NCBI GenBank assembly: GCA_002394125.1
Contig: DGSY01000166.1
Span: forward strand, 1 to 25,064
Direction of reading: 5' to 3'
DNA: 25,064 nt
Source: Ruminococcus sp. UBA4350
GTDB lineage: Bacteria > Bacillota > Clostridia > Oscillospirales > Ruminococcaceae
Shown: piece after piece, positions 12,993 to 20,907 of the stretch
How positions within the stretch are numbered: position 1 is the stretch's first letter
How the letters are laid out: each line of letters opens with the position of its first letter
The notes under the pieces: model-generated
The model's database searches: none
What the model was told of the DNA's origin: nothing
What the model saw: only the letters and a program-made list of their open reading frames with translations
Position numbers and translations under genes: made by a program

Positions 12993-13901
12993 ATGCTGGA
13001 TGCTGCATTGCTTGGAACAGGCGGCACAATGCCGATGAAAAACCGCTGGCTGACAAGCCTGATCGTGCGGCACGAGGGACAGTCCGTGATGATCGACTGC
13101 GGCGAGGGAACGCAGATCGCACTCAAATGCGCTGGGCGCTCTGTGCAGAAGCTCGATCTGCTCTGCGTTACGCATTACCATGCGGATCATATCAGCGGAC
13201 TGCCGGGGCTCCTGCTCTCCATGGGACTTGAGGGCCGCACCGAACCGCTGACGATCTGCGGGCCTGCCGGTCTGCGGAAAACGGTCGAGGGACTGCGCGT
13301 GATCGCGCCGGAGCTGCCGTTCCGGATCGAACTGATCGAGTTTATGAATCCGACGGAACAGCTCAGCTTTGCCGGACTGGAGATCACCGCCTTTGCAGTG
13401 AATCATACGATGCCCTGCTGCGGCTACCGGCTGCATCTGCCGCGTATCGGCAAATTTGATCCGGAGCGTGCGAAAGCCGCAGGGATCCCGATGCGCGTCT
13501 GGGGATTGCTGCAAAAGCAGGAATCCGCGGAGTTCGAGGGCGTGACCTATTATCAGCATCAGGTACTCGGTGCGCCGCGGCGCGGTCTGACGCTCACATA
13601 CTGCACCGATACGCGCCCGGTTCCGGCTATCACCGAATATGCGCAGGATGCCGATCTGCTGATTCTTGAAGGGATGTACGGCGAACCGGAAAAGCTCGCG
13701 AAGGCGCATGAGACAAAGCATATGATGTTTACGGAGGCGGCGCAGATCGCGAAGGACGCCGGTGCACATACGCTCTGGCTGACGCATTATTCGCCGTCGA
13801 TGCCGAATCCGCAGGACTATCTCCCGCTGGCACGGAGCATCTTTCCGGAGACATACTGTGCACATGACGGACAGGAGACCGAGCTGCGGTTTACAGACTG
13901 A
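12993..13901 (+). CDS. rnz: ribonuclease Z (tRNA 3' processing endonuclease)
   Basis: A 302-residue metallo-beta-lactamase-fold nuclease that cuts pre-tRNA after the discriminator base. The opening MLDAALLGTGGTMPMKNRW and the zinc motif THYHADHISGLPGLL (H61, H63, D65, H66) are typical of RNase Z. Later ligands are H138 in VNHTMPCCGY, D206 in CTDTRP and H265 in LTHYSP. The ATG at 12993 is preferred over the one at 12987 because GGAG is 7 bases before the former but only 1 base before the latter. It directly precedes the CCA-adding enzyme, which acts on the product of RNase Z. Confidence 0.92.
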   Translation: MLDAALLGTGGTMPMKNRWLTSLIVRHEGQSVMIDCGEGTQIALKCAGRSVQKLDLLCVTHYHADHISGLPGLLLSMGLEGRTEPLTICGPAGLRKTVEGLRVIAPELPFRIELIEFMNPTEQLSFAGLEITAFAVNHTMPCCGYRLHLPRIGKFDPERAKAAGIPMRVWGLLQKQESAEFEGVTYYQHQVLGAPRRGLTLTYCTDTRPVPAITEYAQDADLLILEGMYGEPEKLAKAHETKHMMFTEAAQIAKDAGAHTLWLTHYSPSMPNPQDYLPLARSIFPETYCAHDGQETELRFTD

Positions 13902-13925
13902 ACATTTCGTATAAGGATAATCAAT

Positions 13926-15266
13926 ATGAATACACTGAATATTACGCCGCCTGTGCCGGTGCAGACTGCACTTTCCGTTCTGGCGGATGCGGGATTTGAA
14001 GCCTGCATTGTCGGCGGCTGTGTCCGTGATGCGATGCGCGGCGCCGAACCGCATGACTGGGACTGCACGACCAACGCAAGGCCGGAGCAGATCTGCGCCT
14101 GCTTCCGCGATTATCATGTGATCGAGACCGGTTTGCAGCACGGGACAGTCACGGTTGTCATCGCACATATGCCTATCGAGATCACGACCTACCGCATAGA
14201 CGGCGTATATGCAGATCACCGCAGGCCGGATTCCGTGACATTCACCGATTCACTCACAGACGATCTTGCGCGGCGCGATTTCACGGTCAATGCAATGGCA
14301 TACGATCCGGAGCGTGGGCTCATCGACCCGTTTCACGGCGCGGACGATCTTGCAAAGGGCATCATTCGCTGTGTCGGCAGCGCCGCCGACCGCTTCAATG
14401 AGGACGGCCTGCGCATTCTGCGGGCGATGCGTTTTGCATCCGTGCTGGATTTTGCAGTCGAACCGGCGACCGCCGATGCCGTACATATGCAGAAGGGCTT
14501 GCTGAAACACATCTCCGCTGAGCGAATTGATACGGAGCTGACAAAGCTGCTCTGCGGGAGCGGTGCGGAGCGCGTGCTGACAGAATTTGCAGATGTGCTG
14601 TTCACGGTTCTGCCGGAGCTGAAACCGATGCAGGGCTTCGATCAGCGGAATCCGCATCATGATTATGATGTCTATACGCATACGCTGAAAACGGTCGCGG
14701 CAGCTCCGCCGGAGCCGATTCTGCGCTGGGCGGCACTGCTGCATGACAGCGGAAAGCCGCATACCTTTACTGAGGACGAACGCGGCGGTCATTTCTACGG
14801 TCACGCGGAGATCTCAGTCGGGATCGCAGAGCGTGCACTGAAATCAATGAAATGCGACCGGCATCGTCTGGAACGAGTTATGCTCCTTATCGAACAGCAT
14901 GATACCGTTTTCAACGGGACGGAGAAGCAGCTGAAGCGCATTGTCCGCAAAATCGGAAATGAGGCCGCCCGGCAGCTCATTCTGCTGCACAGGGCAGATG
15001 TTTCGGCACAGGCTCAGCAGCACCGTGCGGAGCGTATCGAAGAATCAGATCGGCTGCTTGCTATGCTGCACAGTCTGGAGGAGGCCGATGCCTGCATGAG
15101 CCTGAAACAACTTGCTGTCAGCGGAAATGACCTGTTGTCGCTCGGAATCCCGCAGGGCAAAGCAATCGGTACCGCTCTGAACAGTCTGCTGGACGCAGTC
15201 ATGGACGGGCGCCTGCCGAATGAGCGCGAAGCACTGCTGGAATCAGCCCGCAGTGCGAATAAATGA
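13926..15266 (+). CDS. cca: CCA-adding tRNA nucleotidyltransferase with HD domain
   Basis: A 446-residue class II tRNA nucleotidyltransferase that adds or repairs the 3' CCA end. Motifs in order: GGCVRD (30-35), catalytic D44 and D46 in HDWDCTTNA, RRDFTVNA (116-123), and GLRILRAMRF (161-170) of the RNA-binding neck. An HD domain follows (H252; H273-D274 in LLHDSGKP), then a C-terminal tRNA-binding region. It starts 24 bases after rnz with AAGGA upstream. rnz and cca together form a complete tRNA 3'-end maturation pair. The operon ends at the strong hairpin 15274-15311. A CC- or A-only enzyme cannot be excluded by eye, but the single copy here suggests full CCA activity. Confidence 0.92.
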   Translation: MNTLNITPPVPVQTALSVLADAGFEACIVGGCVRDAMRGAEPHDWDCTTNARPEQICACFRDYHVIETGLQHGTVTVVIAHMPIEITTYRIDGVYADHRRPDSVTFTDSLTDDLARRDFTVNAMAYDPERGLIDPFHGADDLAKGIIRCVGSAADRFNEDGLRILRAMRFASVLDFAVEPATADAVHMQKGLLKHISAERIDTELTKLLCGSGAERVLTEFADVLFTVLPELKPMQGFDQRNPHHDYDVYTHTLKTVAAAPPEPILRWAALLHDSGKPHTFTEDERGGHFYGHAEISVGIAERALKSMKCDRHRLERVMLLIEQHDTVFNGTEKQLKRIVRKIGNEAARQLILLHRADVSAQAQQHRAERIEESDRLLAMLHSLEEADACMSLKQLAVSGNDLLSLGIPQGKAIGTALNSLLDAVMDGRLPNEREALLESARSANK

Positions 15267-15273
15267 TATACAG

Positions 15274-15311
15274 AAAACCCGCAGACAGTCGAGCGGCTGT
15301 CTGCGGGTTTT
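15274..15311. terminator. strong bidirectional terminator after cca
   Basis: A perfect 15-bp stem (15274-15288 with 15297-15311), GC core CCCGCAGACAG, A-tract and T-tract arms and an 8-base loop. It sits between the convergent cca and ABC permease genes and can serve both. Confidence 0.9.
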
Positions 15312-15341
15312 GTCTGAATTGAATCGTACCGGTCGTTCGGA

Positions 15342-17624
15342 TCATTCGACATTGCGGATCTGCTCGACCAGCGGTTCCTTCTGCATCTGATGCAGCGGCA
15401 GGAACGATGCCAGAATTGCGAAAAGGAATGCGATAATGCCTCCGCCCCAGATCTTGATGAGCGGTTCAGTCCAGCTGAATAATTTCGACTTCATTTCGCT
15501 CAGGTCCACGATGTTGAGCAGGTGTGTTGTCAGGAACAGGAGCAGGAGCGTCAGTACGGATGCTGCGACCGCAGCCCATAGTGTAAATTGCAGGCATTCG
15601 ATCACCGTCATGCCGTACATCTGACCGCGTGTCATGCCGACGCACTGCATGGCAGCAAGCTCACGCTTGCGGTTCAGAATGCCGGTCGAAATGATATTGA
15701 CCATATTCACGATCGCGATCAGGCCGATCATGATCATCATCGCTGTGAAGCCGATATTGATCGCGGAAACAGTGGACTGCATTTTTATGTATACTCTGTA
15801 AGGATTTTCGGCATCATTCTCCGAATCGAACAGGTAATCCGTGCTGTGAGCCTTGAGCCATTGCAGTGCAGGCTCATAGACTGTTTCGTCTTTAAGAAAA
15901 GCCGCGATATACGAGTCTCTCTGTAAATTCGAGAATAAATAACAGTCACCGCCGATCCAGCGTTCCTCCGGCATAACGATCATTGACACTTCGGAATTCA
16001 GCTCATCCTCGCTGTTATCCAGCATACATCTTCCGCAGACAGGGAATTCATAATCCTGCGGTGTCCGTTCGTAATACAGCGTCTCACCGTTGTGCGTAAG
16101 GAAACCGATTTTTGATTCTTTGTCAGATTCTTTGCTTTCATACTCTGCCTCACTGATCTGGGACAGATATTCTTCCTCAAAGCAGATCGTTTTCGCATCC
16201 GCAGGGATCTCATCTTCACTGATATTCACGAGGAGACCGCCGCCGCGTTTTACCAGTTCCTCATAGGAGAACGGCTGCTGATCACCGAGCAGTGAATGAT
16301 ATGAATCCTCATTGACATAAGTCAGATGGACATTCTCATGCTGAGACTGATCCGCACAGGTGATCGTGACAAATTGATTGTTTGAGTTTTCGATCCTGCT
16401 GAAATAACCAGTATCCCGCATTTGTTTGATCAGCTCCGGGAACCGCGGCGGATTATCTTCATTCAGAACGCCGCCGTCATTCAGCGCGAATGTAAAATAC
16501 GGAATGATCTCCTCCGTCGTTTCATCCATCTGCATGGATTGCAGAAGACTTTGCTTGAATATTCCCATATAGCTGGAAAGCGCTGCAAACATGGTCAGCG
16601 AAACAGTCAGCGAGACGACCGTAACGAAAAAGCGCTTCGGGTTGCGCTTCGCATTGCGGGAAGCGAGCTTTCCCTTCCAGCCGAAGAATGCCGCCAGCGG
16701 ATTGAAACGGGAGACCTTATCGACAGTTTCCGCACGGGCTGTGATCGCTTCCAGCGGCGGCTTTTTGATGATGCGCATACCGGTTCCGTAGGCAGAGAAG
16801 AATACCCAGACCAGACCGACTGCGGCACTGAGGCCGAGCAGGAGCGGATTGATATGGAACGAGATGACCTTATCAATATCACCTGCGGAATAGAATGCCT
16901 GCGCGATACCGGTGGTCAGAACGAGCCGGTAGGTCAGATAGCTGAGCAGCACGCCGAGCAGCAGGCCGAGCGGAATGCCGAAAACCGAAAGGATCAGGCC
17001 CTCCGTAGAGAGGATCCGGACGATCTGCCGCGGCTCTGCACCGAGCGACTGCAAAATGCCGAACTGCTTTTCCCGTTCCTTCGAGGATATCTCAAAGGCG
17101 GTGTCGATGACCATTCTGAGCGCCATGACGAAAAACAGCAGACACACAAGAAGAATGGCAAGATTCTGAACCAGCTTTGCTCTGCCGTGCAGACAGAGAT
17201 TATCCGCTTCCAGCAGCTTCGTATTGACGATCAGGTCAAATGTCTGCGGATCATAGGGCTTGATCAGGCAGTCCAGATCCATTTTCTGCTGAAGATTGTA
17301 TGCCCAGATATACTCATTGTCGAGGTATTGGCAGAAAAGCACCATTGCCTTGACGGTGCCGTTCTCATTCGGCTCAGTCTCGACAGATTCGACCTCATCC
17401 AGCCTTCCGATCTCCGCAGCCTGCTCCGCGGTGATATGCTCAAACAGCATATGATAGGGCGCTTCATTATAAATTGCGGCGCGTGTGATGCCCTGATAGG
17501 TCGTGTAGACCGTGCAGATCATCGTGATGAGCGCGACTGCGATCATGATACTGCAAACCGTCAGGACAGAGTGCCGTTTCTGGGCACGGACATACCGCAT
17601 ACCGAGCGTTCTTTCAAATCTCAC
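15342..17624 (-). CDS. ABC transporter permease with two FtsX domains
   Basis: A protein of about 760 residues with two FtsX/MacB-type permease domains and about eight membrane helices. The first domain has helix 1 near residues 20-42, a short outer loop, then three helices around SSKEREKQFGILQSLGAEPR. The second starts near 330, has a large extracellular domain (about 360-630) and ends with three helices around NRKRELAAMQCVGMTRGQMY. Such permeases work with a MacB/LolD-type ATPase in peptide sensing, antibiotic resistance or lipoprotein handling, usually as mechanotransmitters. I prefer the GTG at 17624, with GAGG 8 bases upstream, over the in-frame GTG at 17633. The ATPase gene is 10 bases upstream. 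The substrate is unknown. Confidence 0.88.
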   Translation of the reverse strand: MRFERTLGMRYVRAQKRHSVLTVCSIMIAVALITMICTVYTTYQGITRAAIYNEAPYHMLFEHITAEQAAEIGRLDEVESVETEPNENGTVKAMVLFCQYLDNEYIWAYNLQQKMDLDCLIKPYDPQTFDLIVNTKLLEADNLCLHGRAKLVQNLAILLVCLLFFVMALRMVIDTAFEISSKEREKQFGILQSLGAEPRQIVRILSTEGLILSVFGIPLGLLLGVLLSYLTYRLVLTTGIAQAFYSAGDIDKVISFHINPLLLGLSAAVGLVWVFFSAYGTGMRIIKKPPLEAITARAETVDKVSRFNPLAAFFGWKGKLASRNAKRNPKRFFVTVVSLTVSLTMFAALSSYMGIFKQSLLQSMQMDETTEEIIPYFTFALNDGGVLNEDNPPRFPELIKQMRDTGYFSRIENSNNQFVTITCADQSQHENVHLTYVNEDSYHSLLGDQQPFSYEELVKRGGGLLVNISEDEIPADAKTICFEEEYLSQISEAEYESKESDKESKIGFLTHNGETLYYERTPQDYEFPVCGRCMLDNSEDELNSEVSMIVMPEERWIGGDCYLFSNLQRDSYIAAFLKDETVYEPALQWLKAHSTDYLFDSENDAENPYRVYIKMQSTVSAINIGFTAMMIMIGLIAIVNMVNIISTGILNRKRELAAMQCVGMTRGQMYGMTVIECLQFTLWAAVAASVLTLLLLFLTTHLLNIVDLSEMKSKLFSWTEPLIKIWGGGIIAFLFAILASFLPLHQMQKEPLVEQIRNVE

Positions 17625-17634
17625 TGTGCTCACC

Positions 17635-18318
17635 TCACAGTCCGGTCATTTCATCTTTGATGAGCTTGCCGTCCGAAAGTGTGATGATGCGGTCACACTG
17701 TGCCGCGACATCGTCATCGTGCGTGATAATGACCATAGTCTGCTCAAATTTCTTGTTTGATTCACGGAGCAAAGCGAGGATTTCAGCGGTATTCTTGCTG
17801 TCGAGGTTACCGGTCGGCTCATCGCCGAGGATGACGGCAGGTGATGTAAAGAGCGCTCTGCCGATCGAAACGCGCTGCTGCTGACCGCCGGACATCTGCG
17901 AGGGAAGATGATCGCGGCGCTTTTTCAGCCCCAGCAGATCGAGCATCTGTTCCAGTCTCTCTTTATCCGGCTGACGGCCGTCCATAACAGTCGGGAGCGT
18001 GATATTCTCCTCTGCATTGAGGACAGGGATCAGATTGTAGAACTGATAGATCAGTCCGACCTTTCTGCGCCGGAAGACTGCGAGATCCTTCTGGTTTTTC
18101 GCGTAGACATCTTCACCGTCAACCCAGATCTTGCCGGATGTCGGACGGTCAACGCCGCCGAGGATATGCAGCAGTGTAGATTTACCTGAACCGGAGGGAC
18201 CGATAATTGCGCACATCTGTCCTTTCGGAACAGAAAAGCTGAGATCGTTGATCGCCCTGACTTCAGTTTCGCCCTTTCCGTAGGTTTTGCGTAAGTGTTC
18301 GATTGTCAGAAATTCCAT
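17635..18318 (-). CDS. ABC transporter ATPase (MacB/LolD type)
   Basis: A 227-residue ABC ATPase that powers the FtsX-type permease encoded downstream. Walker A GPSGSGKST (40-48), Q-loop Q92, signature MSGGQQQR (142-149), Walker B VILGDEPTG with D166-E167, and H-loop H200 are all intact. The sequence GxIYQFYNLIPVLNAEENITLP is typical of the MacB/LolD/BceA subfamily. GGAGG lies 7 bases before the ATG at 18318. The promoter is at 18352-18380. No two-component system is adjacent in this window, so a Bce-type peptide-sensing role is possible but not shown. Confidence 0.92.
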   Translation of the reverse strand: MEFLTIEHLRKTYGKGETEVRAINDLSFSVPKGQMCAIIGPSGSGKSTLLHILGGVDRPTSGKIWVDGEDVYAKNQKDLAVFRRRKVGLIYQFYNLIPVLNAEENITLPTVMDGRQPDKERLEQMLDLLGLKKRRDHLPSQMSGGQQQRVSIGRALFTSPAVILGDEPTGNLDSKNTAEILALLRESNKKFEQTMVIITHDDDVAAQCDRIITLSDGKLIKDEMTGL

Positions 18319-18351
18319 TGAGAGACCTCCTTTTGAATGATAATATATATG

Positions 18352-18380
18352 ATTATAACATATTTTTCTTTCATATGCAA
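18352..18380 (-). promoter_or_regulatory. promoter of the ABC ATPase/permease operon
   Basis: On the minus strand TTGCAT (18375-18380), 17 bases, TATAAT (18352-18357), with TGT before the -10. The expected start point is near 18345, about 27 bases before the ATPase start codon. Confidence 0.75.
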
Positions 18381-18399
18381 TACTGAGTATATGATCTTG

Positions 18400-18416
18400 T
18401 TGATATATTCTATCAA
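18400..18416. promoter_or_regulatory. inverted repeat upstream of the ABC operon promoter
   Basis: TTGATA (18400-18405), 5 bases, TATCAA (18411-18416) lies about 20 bases upstream of the -35. The position suits an activator or response-regulator site, but the region is AT-rich and chance is possible. Confidence 0.35.
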
Positions 18417-18464
18417 AATTGATATTGCACGGAGCGGTCACTGAGAATCTGCTGCCAATACAAA

Positions 18465-18500
18465 GAACTGCGCCGCAGCATTTCGCATACGGCGCAGTTC
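18465..18500 (-). terminator. terminator of the VWA gene
   Basis: An 11-bp stem GAACTGCGCCG (18465-18475) with its complement (18490-18500) and a 14-base loop, just beyond the VWA gene's stop at 18509. A T-rich stretch follows on the minus strand. Confidence 0.75.
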
Positions 18501-18508
18501 ATGATGTA

Positions 18509-19129
18509 TTATTTCAGCTTATCGCTCCAGTCTGCACGGATGATTCCTTTTCTGCGGACAGACGAGACCGTATCGCTTACAGCTTCAAAGAGCGTATGTG
18601 TACCTTCCGCATCGGCATGATAATTCGCAGAGCGCTCGCGTGAAATCCCGATGCGGGCAGCTTCGGCAGCAGCGTCAATGTTCGCGCCGAGGAACAGGAA
18701 TTCCCACCCCTTTTCCTGTGCGGCTTCGATCATTTTCCTGACCTCGCGGTAATTATATTTCGTGCTGGAATTCTCCTGCCCGTCGGTTGTGATGATGAAA
18801 AGCGTATGCTCCGGCAGATCCTCCTCGCGGGCGTATTTGTGAATCGTTTCCGTCTGCCGCACGGCATCTCCGACGGCATCGAGCAGAGCTGTGCAGCCGC
18901 CGACACAGTAATCCTTATCCGTCATGCGCGGGATCTGCTCCAGCGGAAGCCGGTCATGCAGCACCTCTGTGCGCGTGTCGAACAACACTGTTGTGACAAG
19001 CGCCTCGCCCTCCTCCTTCCGCTGCTTGTCGATCATGCCGTTGAAGCCGCCGATCGTGTCCGGCTCCAGTCCGCTCATCGACCCGCTGCGGTCGAGAATG
19101 AAGATCATTTCGGTCAGATTCTTTTTCAT
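18509..19129 (-). CDS. von Willebrand factor A (VWA) domain protein
   Basis: A 206-residue single-domain VWA protein without signal peptide, so cytoplasmic. The metal-ion-dependent adhesion site is intact: D13-R-S15-G-S17 in FILDRSGSMS, T80 in GGCTALLDA and D116 in TTDGQEN. Small cytoplasmic VWA proteins like this (TerY-like) occur in stress or tellurium-resistance type gene sets, often as protein-interaction adaptors. AGGAGG lies 7 bases before the ATG at 19129. The macro-like/HTH gene lies immediately upstream, and both genes carry the same 18-bp promoter element, so they are probably co-regulated. The exact function is unknown. Confidence 0.88.
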   Translation of the reverse strand: MKKNLTEMIFILDRSGSMSGLEPDTIGGFNGMIDKQRKEEGEALVTTVLFDTRTEVLHDRLPLEQIPRMTDKDYCVGGCTALLDAVGDAVRQTETIHKYAREEDLPEHTLFIITTDGQENSSTKYNYREVRKMIEAAQEKGWEFLFLGANIDAAAEAARIGISRERSANYHADAEGTHTLFEAVSDTVSSVRRKGIIRADWSDKLK

Positions 19130-19175
19130 GGTGATTCCTCCTTTGTAGTTCAGGCGGTTTGTTTTCTGTAGCTTT

Positions 19176-19207
19176 ATCATACCACAAATCGTGAGGAAAA
19201 AGGTCAA
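19176..19207 (-). promoter_or_regulatory. promoter/operator of the VWA gene
   Basis: On the minus strand a -10-like TATGAT (19176-19181) is preceded by CACGATTTGTGG (19182-19193). TTGACC (19202-19207) lies upstream, but with a 20-base spacer, which is long. The 18 bases at 19176-19193 match 14 of 18 with the promoter of the upstream gene at 20199-20216, so the element is likely a shared regulator site with a weak promoter. Confidence 0.5.
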
Positions 19208-19222
19208 CTGCCGGGCGACATT

Positions 19223-20179
19223 TTACTCAGAGCCGAGCATCGGCTGATCGTACTGATAGAGCGCTTCATTGATGATAAATACATTATAGATGCGCCGGCT
19301 GATGAAATATTCAAGGATGATATCGAATACATTGCTGTGTGAAAGTGAATAGCCCGCAGTTCTGAGCAAAGCATTTGTCTGATCGAGATCAAGCTCCAGT
19401 GCCAGCGCGAAAGCGAGAACGGTCTCCTTTTTCGGCTTATACCGGAGATCGGAGCGGATCTTTGAAAAGAGCTGTCTGGAGACATTGGCTTTCTTGTAGC
19501 ATTCGGAATCCTTCATGCCGGATTCGTCGATCAGCCGCAGAAGCATTTCCGTAAAGCCCTCATCAAGATGCTTCAGGCGCTCATCGAGGGAGACAGCATT
19601 CTCAGACATCTCCTCATATTCCGCCATTGCCTCGGATCTTCTGAATGCTGTTTTCCGCCGGCCGAATATCCCAACCGGGCGCTTTTCCGGTGCTGCCATT
19701 GCCGTGTGCGGCGGAGGAAACGGGAAAAGCCTGCTCCGGATGAACGGATCCAGTTTCCTGCGGAGATCATCGTTACCCAGCGGTCTGTGAACAATCAGGT
19801 AAACATCCAGAGCATCAAGCTGCGGATATTCCAGTATAGTCTGCACGGATGCTTCGAGCATTGTACTTTTCAAATCCATATCGGTCAGACCGATCCCGAT
19901 TTTCCCGCATTTCCGATTCACCGCAGCATCAAGACTGTTCCGCAGGCAGTCTGTGGTTTTCTCCGTATTTTCGGTGGGCAGTTCCGGTAAGGCCGCAACG
20001 ATCAGCATCCGGCAGTTCGGTGTCGGTTCGGCGAAAACGAATTCTCCGGCCGCGCAATCCTTTGCCTTCTGCATCGCCTGATTGAAAAATGGTATTGTAT
20101 TCTGATCCGGATACTTCGGAATGATAAGAGCATCGCAGCGAAATTGCGATATGTCCGCATAAACCAGCTTGAGTCCCAT
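19223..20179 (-). CDS. macro-like domain fused to a helical HTH-type C-terminal domain
   Basis: A 318-residue protein. Residues 1 to about 133 look like a divergent macro (ADP-ribose-binding) fold: LKLVYADISQFRCDALIIP matches the first strand and D-A-I-V region. The usual N-A-A-N and Gly-rich loop are not recognisable, so ligand binding is doubtful. A basic linker (about 140-205) leads to a helical domain (about 206-318) with ECYKKANVSRQLFSKIRSD, an HTH-like pattern, and a conserved-looking end FIINEALYQYDQPMLGS. I recall this C-terminal domain on several signalling and conflict-type proteins of Firmicutes. The start ATG at 20179 has GGAGGTG upstream. It precedes the VWA gene and may regulate both via the shared 18-bp element. 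Confidence 0.75.
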   Translation of the reverse strand: MGLKLVYADISQFRCDALIIPKYPDQNTIPFFNQAMQKAKDCAAGEFVFAEPTPNCRMLIVAALPELPTENTEKTTDCLRNSLDAAVNRKCGKIGIGLTDMDLKSTMLEASVQTILEYPQLDALDVYLIVHRPLGNDDLRRKLDPFIRSRLFPFPPPHTAMAAPEKRPVGIFGRRKTAFRRSEAMAEYEEMSENAVSLDERLKHLDEGFTEMLLRLIDESGMKDSECYKKANVSRQLFSKIRSDLRYKPKKETVLAFALALELDLDQTNALLRTAGYSLSHSNVFDIILEYFISRRIYNVFIINEALYQYDQPMLGSE

Positions 20180-20198
20180 AGCGTTCACCTCCATATTT

Positions 20199-20227
20199 AT
20201 TGTAGCACGAATCGTGTCAATCGTCAA
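20199..20227 (-). promoter_or_regulatory. promoter/operator of the macro-like gene
   Basis: On the minus strand TTGACG (20222-20227), 17 bases, TACAAT (20199-20204). The spacer contains the palindrome CACGATTCGTG (20206-20216), placed directly before the -10 as in the VWA promoter. A repressor bound there would block RNA polymerase. Confidence 0.7.
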
Positions 20228-20250
20228 GTCATAATCCGGAAAACGGCGGA

Positions 20251-20256
20251 TATAAT
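20251..20256 (+). promoter_or_regulatory. -10 element for the rubrerythrin gene
   Basis: TATAAT at 20251-20256 on the plus strand, about 40 bases before the start codon. At the expected -35 position (20228-20233) only GTCATA is found, so the promoter is weak or activator-dependent. It is divergent from the macro-gene promoter. Confidence 0.45.
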
Positions 20257-20297
20257 AGCATTACTGCGAATGCAGAATCTTGAACGGGAGTGATAGT

Positions 20298-20891
20298 ATG
20301 AATTTTCAGGATACCGAAACCTGCGCCGCACTGATGCGCGCATTTGCGGGTGAGTGTCAGGCGCATACGCGCTATCTGCTGGCGGCAAAGGAAGCAACTG
20401 CACAAAGCCTGCCGGTACTGCGGCAGCTTTTTGAATTCACAGCGAAGCAGGAGCTGACACACGCGCAGCTTTTCGCGGCTGCGCTGCAAAAGAACGGCAT
20501 CACGCAAATCAGCATTTCGGCGGCATATCCGCTTGATCCGAAGAATGATCTGCTGCAAATTCTTCGTGCCGCACAGCAGAATGAGCAGTCAGAATCCGGT
20601 GATGTGTATGCGTCATTTGCGGAGGCTGCCGTGCGGGACGAACAGCCGGAGATCGCTGCGCTGTTCCGGCAGATCGCGGCGATAGAAGCAGAACACGCTG
20701 CACGGTTCGGACAGTTTGCCGACTGGATGCAGCAGGGAAAGCTGTTCCGTGAGGATCAGCCGATGCTCTGGCTCTGCATGAACTGCGGCCATATCCACGA
20801 GGGAACAGAGCCGCCGCAGCGCTGCCCTGTCTGCGATGCCGTACAGGGATTTGCAGTCCGCAAGGCATTTGCGCCAATGACAGCGATATAA
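20298..20891 (+). CDS. rbr: rubrerythrin (peroxide-reducing diiron protein)
   Basis: A 197-residue cytoplasmic rubrerythrin. The ferritin-like diiron domain (about 1-145) has E19, E52-x-x-H55, E118 and E130-x-x-H133. The C-terminal rubredoxin-like domain has the iron site C160-x-x-C163 and C176-x-x-C179. Rubrerythrins reduce hydrogen peroxide in anaerobes, using electrons from NADH via rubredoxin-type partners. The ATG at 20298 has GGGAG about 8 bases upstream; an in-frame TTG at 20280 lacks one. It stands alone between the macro/VWA cassette and the leucine operon. No clear PerR-type box was seen. Confidence 0.92.
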   Translation: MNFQDTETCAALMRAFAGECQAHTRYLLAAKEATAQSLPVLRQLFEFTAKQELTHAQLFAAALQKNGITQISISAAYPLDPKNDLLQILRAAQQNEQSESGDVYASFAEAAVRDEQPEIAALFRQIAAIEAEHAARFGQFADWMQQGKLFREDQPMLWLCMNCGHIHEGTEPPQRCPVCDAVQGFAVRKAFAPMTAI

Positions 20892-20907
20892 AAATTTTTC
20901 GTATCCA

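Noticed and set aside
12969..14219. A 416-codon minus-strand open frame opposite rnz and the start of cca.
   Set aside because: It lies over two enzymes with intact motifs, and its translation is rich in His, Arg and Cys with no recognisable domain.
16422..17660. A 412-codon plus-strand open frame opposite the ABC permease gene.
   Set aside because: Antisense shadow of a membrane protein gene; charged low-complexity product, no promoter or ribosome site.
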